A stretch of 14,129 nt of DNA from Actinomycetes bacterium (lineage in GTDB: Bacteria > Actinomycetota > Actinomycetes > Prado026): positions 1 through 14,129 of the forward strand of contig JALOLN010000040.1 of the NCBI GenBank assembly GCA_025455945.1, written 5' to 3'. Both the position numbers and the translations under genes were made by a program. The notes beneath the pieces are model-generated. The model saw only the letters and a program-made list of their open reading frames with translations. It did no database searches and was not told the origin of the DNA. Shown one piece after another: positions 6,146 to 12,458 of the stretch (positions are counted from its first letter, which is position 1; every line of letters starts with the position of its first letter).

Positions 6146-6151
6146 ATCCTG
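6146..6151 (-). promoter_or_regulatory. Candidate -10 (CAGGAT) for hemH, probably leaderless
   Basis: On the minus strand CAGGAT ends 6 nt before the hemH GTG. No Shine-Dalgarno sequence fits in the remaining 6 nt, so a leaderless mRNA is inferred. There is no clear -35. Confidence 0.4.
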
Positions 6152-6179
6152 TCAGGGTCTGCCCGGGACCGCCGACCGG

Positions 6180-6185
6180 TACCGT
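6180..6185 (+). promoter_or_regulatory. Candidate -10 (TACCGT) for the MFS gene, probably leaderless
   Basis: TACCGT matches TANNNT and lies 8 nt before the GTG at 6194. It overlaps the perfect palindrome CGGTACCG (6177-6184). With the hemH box it makes a compact divergent promoter pair in a 54-bp gap. Confidence 0.4.
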
Positions 6186-6193
6186 CGCGGCTC

Positions 6194-7387
6194 GTGCGCA
6201 ACCCCTACGCCGACCTGCTGCGTGTGCCCGGTGGGCCGGCGTTCTCCGCCGCGGCGTTCGTGGCCCGGCTGCCCATGTCGATGGTCGGCATCGGGCTGGT
6301 CCTGCTGGTGTCGTCGGCCGGGGGACGGTACGCCCTGGCCGGGGCGGTGGCGGCCTGCTACGCCCTGGCCGGGGCGGTGCTGGCGCCGCAGGTGTCCCGC
6401 CAGGTCGACCGGCGGGGGCAGCGAGCGGTCGTCCCTGCGGCCACCGCCCTCTCCCTCACCGGGCTGGGCGTCCTGGTGCTGGCGGCTCAGTCGCAGTGGC
6501 CGGCCTGGACGCTGTTCCCAGCTGCGGTCCTCGCCGGGGGGCTGCTGCCGAACGTCGGCTCCCTGGTCCGGGCCCGCTGGTCCGGGCTGCTGGCCGGGAG
6601 ACCGCAGCTGCGGACCGCCTACTCCCTGGAGTCGGTGCTCGACGAGGTCGTCTTCATCCTGGGTCCGCCGGCGATCACCGTGCTCGCCGCCCAGCTGGGC
6701 CCCGGGGCGGCGCTGCTCGGCGTCCAGGTCTTCGTCGTCGTGGGCACGGTGCTGTTCGTCGCCCAGCGTCGCACCGAGCCGCGGCCGGTCCCGGCCGGGC
6801 ACGGCGCCGGGCCCTCGGTCATCGCCCTGCCCGGGCTGCGGGCGCTGGTCCTGCTGATGGTCGCCCTCGGTGGCGTCTTCGGCTCCATCGAGGTGGTCAC
6901 GGTGGCGTTCGCCGACGAGCGGGACCGCCCGGTCGTGGCCGGGGTCCTCCTCGCCCTGTACGCGGCGGGCAGCCTGGTCGGCGGCGTCGGCTACGGGGCG
7001 CGGCAGCACCGCACGCCGCTGCACCGCCAGCTGGTCGTCCTCGGCCTCCTCACCCCGCTCGGCACGACCGCGCTGCCGTTCGCGGACCGGGCCGTCGTGC
7101 TCGGCGCGCTCGTCACCTTCTCAGGCCTCGTCGTCGCGCCCACGCTCATCGCCACGTTCGCCCTGGTCGACCACATCGTCCCGGGGGAGCGCCTCACCGA
7201 GGGCCTGACCTGGGCGACGACGGGGATCACGCTCGGCGTCAGCCTGGGGGCGGCCGCGGCCGGACCGGTCATCGACGCCGTCGGCACCCCGGCGGCATAC
7301 CTCGTCACGGCGGTCTCCGGCGTCCTCACCGCGGCGGTGGCCGTCGCCGCTGCGCGGTGGCTCCACCCGGCTAGGGCGACGGGCTAG
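6194..7387 (+). CDS. MFS transporter, 12-helix type
   Basis: This 397-residue integral membrane protein of the major facilitator superfamily has about twelve hydrophobic segments spread across its length and a central cytoplasmic loop around 195-210 (QRRTEPRPVPAGHG). VDRRGQR, after the second hydrophobic stretch, resembles the family's motif A loop. It begins VRNPYADLLRVPGG, with no signal peptide. The substrate cannot be read from sequence; the protein resembles drug/metabolite exporters of actinobacteria. The open frame extends to 5609, but that part is antisense to hemH. The GTG at 6194 is chosen because the transporter starts there and a TACCGT box precedes it. It is divergent from hemH, so co-regulation or heme/porphyrin export is conceivable but unproven. 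It overlaps the next convergent gene by 17 bp. Confidence 0.88.
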   Translation: MRNPYADLLRVPGGPAFSAAAFVARLPMSMVGIGLVLLVSSAGGRYALAGAVAACYALAGAVLAPQVSRQVDRRGQRAVVPAATALSLTGLGVLVLAAQSQWPAWTLFPAAVLAGGLLPNVGSLVRARWSGLLAGRPQLRTAYSLESVLDEVVFILGPPAITVLAAQLGPGAALLGVQVFVVVGTVLFVAQRRTEPRPVPAGHGAGPSVIALPGLRALVLLMVALGGVFGSIEVVTVAFADERDRPVVAGVLLALYAAGSLVGGVGYGARQHRTPLHRQLVVLGLLTPLGTTALPFADRAVVLGALVTFSGLVVAPTLIATFALVDHIVPGERLTEGLTWATTGITLGVSLGAAAAGPVIDAVGTPAAYLVTAVSGVLTAAVAVAAARWLHPARATG

Positions 7388-7970
7388 CACTGGAGGTGCT
7401 GGCGCTGGGCCCAACCGACCCGGACGGCGTCGGTGACGTCGGCTCCGTCGTGGTCGCCGTCGGCGTCGGCGAGGGGGTGGGGGTCGGGCTCGGGGTCGGC
7501 GTGGGAGTCGGCGTGGGGGTGGCCGGCGCCGAGGGCGGCCGCGTCGACCGGCCGGGCACCAGGGTGGTCTGCCGGTCGCAGGCCGAGTCGCGGAAGGCGC
7601 AGGCCAGCGGCTGACCGGTGGCGAGCTCGACCACCGTGACGCCCACCATGGCGGTGGCGAAGACGGCCAGGGCCACGACCCCCATCCGCCCCCAGTGGTA
7701 CCCGCGGGCGTCCTCGAGCTCCACAGCCGGCAGCGTCGCCGGCGCCGGACGCGGCCGGCCCTGGACCAGCCGGGCGGCGGTGCGCCGCACGCCGTGGGCG
7801 TAGACCGCGCTGAGCAGGGTCACCACCGCCGAGACCAGGGCGGCCCCGATCACCGTCCCGGCCACGCCCAGCCGCGAGGCGAACCAGGCGCCCGAGGCGG
7901 CGGCAGCAGCGCCGGCGAGCAGCTGGGTCACGCTCAGCTCAAGACGCCGCGGGCCGTGGTCGTCGGTCAT
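7371..7970 (-). CDS. Membrane protein with extracytoplasmic Pro/Thr-rich tail
   Basis: This 199-residue protein has no family that I can name with certainty. A short basic N-terminus (DDHGPRRLE) leads to hydrophobic segments at about 14-34 and 36-58, the second carrying GVAGTVIGAALVSAV, a pattern recurring in actinobacterial membrane proteins. After a basic linker (RRTAARLVQGRPRP) comes a third helix (about 96-116). The rest, 117-199, should lie outside the cell: two cysteines (124 and 131), possibly disulfide-bonded, then an almost pure Pro/Thr/Ser tail (145-199), probably a cell-wall-spanning spacer. The ATG at 7970 is preferred, because AACAAT lies 7 nt before it; an ATG at 7979 would add three residues. 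It diverges from sepH, which hints at a cell-envelope or division role, but only by position. Confidence 0.75.
   Translation of the reverse strand: MTDDHGPRRLELSVTQLLAGAAAAASGAWFASRLGVAGTVIGAALVSAVVTLLSAVYAHGVRRTAARLVQGRPRPAPATLPAVELEDARGYHWGRMGVVALAVFATAMVGVTVVELATGQPLACAFRDSACDRQTTLVPGRSTRPPSAPATPTPTPTPTPSPTPTPSPTPTATTTEPTSPTPSGSVGPSASTSSASPSP
7458..7517. repeat. Low-complexity repeat encoding the Pro-Thr tail
   Basis: On the plus strand this is a run of imperfect GTCGGC/GTGGGG-type hexamers. On the coding (minus) strand it gives alternating Pro-Thr with a few Ser (residues 152-171). Such tracts expand and contract by slippage, so length may vary between strains, and the region is prone to sequencing or assembly error. 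Confidence 0.7.
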
Positions 7971-7988
7971 CGTGGGCATTGTTGCGGG

Positions 7989-7994
7989 TAGGGT
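7989..7994 (+). promoter_or_regulatory. -10 element (TAGGGT) for sepH
   Basis: TAGGGT lies 44 nt before the sepH ATG, within GTAGGGTCGGCC (7988-7999), the same 12-mer found at the thioesterase promoter. Transcription would start near 8000, giving a leader of about 38 nt with a GGGAGG ribosome site (8025-8030), 8 nt before the ATG. No clear -35 is visible. Confidence 0.5.
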
Positions 7995-8038
7995 CGGCCC
8001 TGCGCGTGCCAGACCAGCACACTCGGGAGGCCCTGAAC

Positions 8039-8842
8039 ATGGAGGACCTGCGGCTCGTCGGGCTGAGCGAGGACGGGTCCCGGCTCGTCCTGGAGGGGGC
8101 CGACGGCCAGGAGTTCGCCGTCTGCCTCGACGAGCGGCTGCACGCCGCGCTGCGCGGCGACCGGGCCCGCCTGGGCCAGCTGCAGATCGCGATGGAGAGC
8201 CAGCTGCGCCCCCGCGAGATCCAGGCGCGGATCCGCGCCGGCCAGTCCTCGGAGGAGGTCGCGCTCGCCGCGGGCGTCTCGGTCGACCGGATCCGCCGCT
8301 TCGAGACCCCGATCATGCTCGAGCGCACGCACATGGCGGAGACGGCGCGGTCGATCGGCGTCCGCCGGGTCACCGACGCGACGACGACCCCGTTGGGCAC
8401 CCTCGTGGCGGCCCGGCTGGAGGAGCGCGGCGTCGACCCGCTGGACCTCGAGTGGGACTCCTGGCGGCGCGAGGACGCCTGCTGGCAGGTGGTGCTGCAC
8501 TACACCGCGGGTGAGCGCGAGCGGGTGGCGTCGTGGGTCTTCGACCCCGCCCGGCGGACCATCGAGCCGGCCGACGAGGAGGCCCGCTGGCTGACCGAGG
8601 AGGAACGCGCGGTGCCCGAGCGGGTCCGCCCGCTGCACCCGCGGCTCACCCCCGTGCCGGCCCCCGAGCCGGACGAGGAGACCGCCCAGCGCGACACCGG
8701 CCCGGTGGTGGCGCCGGCCGCCCCGTCCGAGCCCGCCCCCCCGGCCGCCAAGCCCGAGCCGAAGTCCGGCCGGCGCCGGGCCAGCGTGCCGAGCTGGGAC
8801 GAGATCCTCTTCGGCGGCCCGGTCAAGCCCGAGGGCTCCTAG
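8039..8842 (+). CDS. sepH: SepH, FtsZ-binding cell division protein
   Basis: This 267-residue protein is a SepH (DUF3071) member. In Streptomyces, SepH binds FtsZ, stimulates its assembly and aids septation; it acts at the cytoplasmic Z-ring. The N-terminal domain runs from LRLVGLSEDGSRLVL (4-18) through about 155. It contains a helix-turn-helix-like segment, LRPREIQARIRAG...VALAAGVSVDRIRRFE (about 56-89), followed by the family motif ERTHMAETA (95-103). A disordered Pro/Glu/Ala linker (about 195-243) leads to the conserved C-terminal motif, RRASVPSWDEILFGG (246-260). It looks complete. The ATG at 8039 has GGGAGG 8 nt upstream and gives the family N-terminus; an in-frame GTG at 8006 is the alternative. 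Its stop shares CTAG with the stop of the convergent tdk gene. Confidence 0.95.
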   Translation: MEDLRLVGLSEDGSRLVLEGADGQEFAVCLDERLHAALRGDRARLGQLQIAMESQLRPREIQARIRAGQSSEEVALAAGVSVDRIRRFETPIMLERTHMAETARSIGVRRVTDATTTPLGTLVAARLEERGVDPLDLEWDSWRREDACWQVVLHYTAGERERVASWVFDPARRTIEPADEEARWLTEEERAVPERVRPLHPRLTPVPAPEPDEETAQRDTGPVVAPAAPSEPAPPAAKPEPKSGRRRASVPSWDEILFGGPVKPEGS

Positions 8843-9504
8843 CCTCCCGGTCCCCCAGGGGCGGGCGGGAACGGCAGCGTCTCCGGGGACAGCGCCGACG
8901 ACGTCGCGGTGGCGGCGGTCATCCGCCGCCGGTGGTGGTCACGGCACAGCACCTCGTAGCCCACCTCGCTGCTGGACCCGGTGTCTCCGACGACGACCTG
9001 ATCGCCCTCGACGACCATCGCGCCGTCGACCGTCCGGGCGTTGTGGGTGGCCCGTCGGCCGCACCAGCACAGCGCCTCGACCTGCAGCACCTGCACCCGG
9101 TCGGCCAGCTCGAGCAGCCGCTGGCTGCCGGGGAACAGCCGGGTCCGGAAGTCGGTCGTGATGCCGAACGCGAACACGTCGACCCCGAGCTCGTCGACGA
9201 CACGGGCCAGCTGGTCGACCTGCTCGGGCCGGTAGAACTGCGCCTCGTCGCAGATGAGGTAGTCGACCCGGCCGCCACCTTGCAGCACGTCGACGACGGC
9301 GGCCCAGAAGTCGGTGTCCTCGGCGACCTCCAGCGCGTCGACGAGCAGGCCCAGCCGGCTGGACAGCCGCCCGGCGCCGGCGCGGTCGTGGGCGGTGAAC
9401 AGCAGCCCGGCGCGCCCGCGGGCGGCGTGGTTGTGGTCCATCTGCAGTGCCAGCGTCGACTTGCCGCAGTCCATCGTCCCGGAGAAGAAGACCAGCTCCG
9501 CCAC
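8839..9504 (-). CDS. tdk: Thymidine kinase (type II, TK1-like)
   Basis: This 221-residue enzyme phosphorylates thymidine to dTMP with ATP in pyrimidine salvage, in the cytoplasm. The P-loop GTMDCGKST (9-17) follows the first strand directly. DEAQF (86-90) holds the catalytic Glu87, and FGITTDFR (113-120) follows as in the family. The zinc lobe has CWC (146-148) and CRDH (187-190), a variant of the usual CxxC pairs, which I believe is common in actinobacterial enzymes. The last 25 residues are a variable Pro/Gly-rich tail. The frame stays open upstream into the phosphatase gene, but the GTG at 9504 gives the family N-terminus and has GGGGAGG (9510-9516) 5 nt upstream. It is the last gene of the minus-strand operon, 14 bp after the phosphatase gene. 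Confidence 0.95.
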   Translation of the reverse strand: MAELVFFSGTMDCGKSTLALQMDHNHAARGRAGLLFTAHDRAGAGRLSSRLGLLVDALEVAEDTDFWAAVVDVLQGGGRVDYLICDEAQFYRPEQVDQLARVVDELGVDVFAFGITTDFRTRLFPGSQRLLELADRVQVLQVEALCWCGRRATHNARTVDGAMVVEGDQVVVGDTGSSSEVGYEVLCRDHHRRRMTAATATSSALSPETLPFPPAPGGPGG

Positions 9505-9518
9505 CGCGGCCTCCCCGA

Positions 9519-10637
9519 TCAGGGTCGGACGGCGAGCAGCGGCACCCGCAGCTCGGCCGGGGTCAGCGAGCCGTGGTGCCCCACCAGCAGGGACTCCAGG
9601 GGCTGGGTGCGGGTGGCCACGACGGCGGTGTCCCCCAGCGACGCGACGACGACGTCGCCGATCCTGGGCAGGCACCGGTCCGGGACCGGCCCGCCGAACC
9701 AGCCGGCGGCGACCGCCTCGGCGCGGGAGAGCACCTCCGCGCGGCCGCGCAGCAGCTCGCGCCAGGCGGCCAGGACGTCCCCCGCCGCGCCGGGCAGCGC
9801 GTAGACGTGCCGGGCGCGTGGCTCGCCGCCGACCGCCCGCACGCCTGCCCGCAGGGCCGGCTCGGTGTCGGCGTCCACCCGCTCGTCGGCGGGGACGTCG
9901 ACCATGCCGTGGTCCGCCGTGACGAGCAGGACGGCGCCGGGGTCGATCAGCTCGGACAGCTGCCGGGCCAGCAGGTCGACGTGGGCCAGCTCGGCCCGCC
10001 AGCCGTCGGAGCCGCAGCCGCGCAGGTGCCCGACGTTGTCCAGGTCGCCGCAGTAGACGTAGGCGAGCGCCGTGGGGGCGCCGTCCAGGACCTGCTCGGT
10101 GACCTGCACGACCTCGCCGTAGGTCTCCGCCCCCGGGTACTCGGCGCCCCGCAGCGCCGCACGGGTCAGCCCGGAGCCGGCGAAGGCCCGTGGCCCGATG
10201 TGGGCGACGGTGACACCGGCGTGCGCCGCCGCCTCGAAGACCGTGCGGGCCGGCTGGACGGTGACGGGGTCGGCCGCGGTGTCCCAGCGCAGGGCGTTGA
10301 CGACGCGGCCCTCCTCCGGGAGGTCGAAGGTGTACCCCACGAGCCCGTGCGCCCCCGGGGGCAGTCCGGTGCCGAGCGAGGCGAGGCTGGTGACGGTGGT
10401 CGACGGGAAGCCCGCGGTCAGCTCGCGCCCCTCCCCCATGAGGCCGGCCAGGAACGGCGCGGCGTCCGCGTGCCGGCCGAGCAGCTCGTAGCCGAGGCCG
10501 TCGACGAGCAGCACGACGACCTGCCGCGCCGGCCCGACGCCCAGGCTGTCGGTGAACCCGGGGACCCCCAGCGCGGCCGCGGCCGAGGGCATGACCTCGG
10601 CCAGCGCACCGGCGGCGTAGGGCGGTGCGTCGGTCAT
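9519..10637 (-). CDS. Alkaline-phosphatase superfamily protein (nucleotide pyrophosphatase/phosphodiesterase type)
   Basis: This 372-residue protein belongs to the alkaline phosphatase superfamily, closest in pattern to nucleotide pyrophosphatase/phosphodiesterases. The two-metal site is complete. VVLLVDGLG (41-49) gives Asp46. FPSTTVTSL (78-86) holds the nucleophile, probably Thr81. GDLDNVGH (197-204) gives Asp200 and His204. TADHG (240-244) gives Asp242 and His243, and GHHGSLTP (353-360) gives the last His. No signal peptide is visible, so it should be cytoplasmic. The substrate is unknown; its place beside tdk suggests a nucleotide-related phosphoester, which is inference. The ATG at 10637 overlaps the DUF5998 stop as ATGA, so translation is coupled; no separate ribosome site is visible. 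The open frame further upstream is antisense-like extension without homology. Confidence 0.88.
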   Translation of the reverse strand: MTDAPPYAAGALAEVMPSAAAALGVPGFTDSLGVGPARQVVVLLVDGLGYELLGRHADAAPFLAGLMGEGRELTAGFPSTTVTSLASLGTGLPPGAHGLVGYTFDLPEEGRVVNALRWDTAADPVTVQPARTVFEAAAHAGVTVAHIGPRAFAGSGLTRAALRGAEYPGAETYGEVVQVTEQVLDGAPTALAYVYCGDLDNVGHLRGCGSDGWRAELAHVDLLARQLSELIDPGAVLLVTADHGMVDVPADERVDADTEPALRAGVRAVGGEPRARHVYALPGAAGDVLAAWRELLRGRAEVLSRAEAVAAGWFGGPVPDRCLPRIGDVVVASLGDTAVVATRTQPLESLLVGHHGSLTPAELRVPLLAVRP

Positions 10638-11221
10638 GCGGTGCGCGCCGTCGCCGCGGACAGCGCGGCCGCGAACCGCAGCGCCTGGGCGACCGCGGCC
10701 TTGCCGTCGCCCTCGCCGCTGACCCGGACGGACAGGTCGTCGGCGGAGGCGGTGCCGGTGTAGCCGTGGTCGGCGTCGCACTCCGGGTCGCCGCAGGACG
10801 CCGGCTCGAGGTCCAGGCGCGAGACCGCGCCCCAGCCGATCGTCAGGACCACGTCGCTCGGGGCGGCACCCCGGCGGTACCGGACCGGGTCGAGCAGGGT
10901 CCGGCTGACCACGACCGAGCCGACCTGCCGGAGCGGCACGGCCTCGGTGGACGTCGTCGCCGACGCCACCGGCACCACGTCGTCAGCGGGGTGGTCGTCG
11001 GTGTGCCCGACGACGAGCCGGGTCGGCGTGAGGGCCAGGACCGTGACGTGCCGGCGCAGCTCGTCGCGGTCGAACGTCGCCTCGTGCTGGACCAGCCACG
11101 ACACGACGGGCTCGTCCGCCAGGGCGGTGGCCAGCGCCTCGGCCACCAGCTCCGGGTAGTAGCCGGCCCGTTCGATCGCCGCGCGCAGGTCCTCCGCGGT
11201 CGAGATCACGCCGTCGCTCAT
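10634..11221 (-). CDS. DUF5998 family protein
   Basis: This 195-residue cytoplasmic protein matches the actinobacterial DUF5998 family, of unknown function. The N-terminal half is helical and rich in Ala/Glu: LRAAIERAGYYPELVAEAL (12-30) and VSWLVQHEATFDRDELRRHVTVLALTPTRLVVGH (40-73). A beta-rich second half contains the conserved SVVVSRTLLDPVRY (102-115). The motif CGDPECDADHGYTG (143-156) has Cys143, Cys148 and His152, which could bind a metal. The protein closes with an Ala-rich helix. The ATG at 11221 overlaps the stop of the upstream MFS gene as ATGA and has GGGAG (11231-11235) 9 nt upstream. The next gene, the phosphatase, also starts in an ATGA overlap, so the two products are probably made in matched amounts. 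Confidence 0.88.
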   Translation of the reverse strand: MSDGVISTAEDLRAAIERAGYYPELVAEALATALADEPVVSWLVQHEATFDRDELRRHVTVLALTPTRLVVGHTDDHPADDVVPVASATTSTEAVPLRQVGSVVVSRTLLDPVRYRRGAAPSDVVLTIGWGAVSRLDLEPASCGDPECDADHGYTGTASADDLSVRVSGEGDGKAAVAQALRFAAALSAATARTA

Positions 11222-12453
11222 GCGGCCAGTCTCCCACCGTCCTGCCCGGGGGACAGCACGCGCCGCAGTCGCAGCGCGAGCGCGCTGGCCAGCAGGCTGC
11301 CCCCAACGACGAGGACCACCCAGGTCGAGGCCTGGCCGGCCCCGATGAGCAGCCCCGCCAGCGCCGGCCCCAGCATCCCCGCCACCGCCCAGGTGAGAGA
11401 GGCCAGGGCGTTGTACCGGCCGCGCAGCTGGTCCGGCGCCAGCTCGTTGACCAGCGCCGGCAGCACCGGCTGCCACAGGGTCTCGCCGACCGCGAAGAGC
11501 ACCGGCGTACCCAGGACCAGCGCCGCCACCAGCACCGGCTGGGTCGCCAGCCCCGACAGCCCGAGCAGCGTCCACGACAGCGCCCACACCACCCCCACGA
11601 GCGCGATCGTCCGGCTGCGGGACCGGCCCTCGAGGAGCCGGATGACGTAGAGCTGCCCGAGCACGATCGTCAGGGTGTTGCCGACGAAGCCGAACGCCAC
11701 CAGCCGCGGGCTCACGTCGGCGATCTGGGTGGCGAACGCCGGGTACCCGATCTCGATGGCGCCGTAGCCGCAGGTGAGCATGACCAGCGACACGACGGCG
11801 ATCCGCAGCATCGCCCGGTCGCGCAGCACCTCCCGGTAGCCGCCGTCCGTAGCACCAGCCGTCCGCGGCAGCGGCCCCCCGACCCCGCCCATGGTGGCGA
11901 TCACCGCGGCGAAGCCGAGGAACGTCACCGCGTCGGCGAAGTACAGCAGCTCGAAGGTCCGCGGTCGGTCGACGTCGACAACCAGCCCGGCCACCAGGCC
12001 CCCGACGCCGATGCCGAGGTTGAGCAGCATGAACTGGATGCCGAACGCCCGCTGCCGCTGCTCGTCGGAGACCAGCCGCGCCATCAGCGTGGCCCCGCCG
12101 GGCCACAGCCCCGCGCTGCCCACCGCCAGCAGCGAGGCCGCGGCGAAGGCCTGCCCGGGCGTGCGGGCCAGCCCCATGACGACGACTCCCGCCGCCATGA
12201 GGACCGGCCCCACCAGGAGGACCGGACGCGGGCCCACCCGATCGATCAGCGCCCCGCCGAGGGGGGCGAGGACGAAGCCGACGAGCGCCTGCCAGGCCAC
12301 CACCAGCCCCGCCACCGACGTCGGCAGGCCGCGGACGTCGTGCAGGTAGACGACGAGGAACGGCAGGACGAGGCCGTTGCCGAGCGCCGAGAGCGTGGTC
12401 GCGCCCAGCAGCCGCCGAGCCGACCTCGGCAGCGGCGCGATGGGCGTCGTCAC
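11218..12453 (-). CDS. MFS transporter, drug-efflux-like
   Basis: This 411-residue integral membrane protein of the major facilitator superfamily has about twelve hydrophobic helices. Motif A is clear in the loop after the second helix: GGALIDRVGPRP (65-76). LVSDEQRQRAFGIQFMLLNLGIGVG in the first half and NELAPDQLRGRYNALASLTWAVAGMLGP in the second are the equivalent motifs of the two halves, as in MDR-type exporters. The central loop lies around 195-210. The substrate is unknown. The GTG at 12453 follows the stop of the synthetase gene after 5 bp. No strong ribosome site is visible, so translation is probably coupled to the upstream gene. Its last bases overlap DUF5998 in an ATGA. Confidence 0.88.
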   Translation of the reverse strand: MTTPIAPLPRSARRLLGATTLSALGNGLVLPFLVVYLHDVRGLPTSVAGLVVAWQALVGFVLAPLGGALIDRVGPRPVLLVGPVLMAAGVVVMGLARTPGQAFAAASLLAVGSAGLWPGGATLMARLVSDEQRQRAFGIQFMLLNLGIGVGGLVAGLVVDVDRPRTFELLYFADAVTFLGFAAVIATMGGVGGPLPRTAGATDGGYREVLRDRAMLRIAVVSLVMLTCGYGAIEIGYPAFATQIADVSPRLVAFGFVGNTLTIVLGQLYVIRLLEGRSRSRTIALVGVVWALSWTLLGLSGLATQPVLVAALVLGTPVLFAVGETLWQPVLPALVNELAPDQLRGRYNALASLTWAVAGMLGPALAGLLIGAGQASTWVVLVVGGSLLASALALRLRRVLSPGQDGGRLAA

Positions 12454-12458
12454 GGCCG

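Noticed and set aside
5609..6193. Upstream extension of the MFS frame over hemH
   Set aside because: It is antisense to hemH and contains no membrane segments. The transporter begins at the GTG at 6194, just after a TACCGT box.
7440..7530. GTCGGC-rich tandem-looking tract as a CRISPR or regulatory repeat
   Set aside because: The units have no constant length or spacers, and the tract codes for the Pro/Thr tail in frame.
9447..10763. Long plus-strand frame (438 codons) opposite the phosphatase gene
   Set aside because: Its composition is Gly/Arg/Val-rich without domains, and the minus strand encodes a full metal site. It is a codon-bias shadow.
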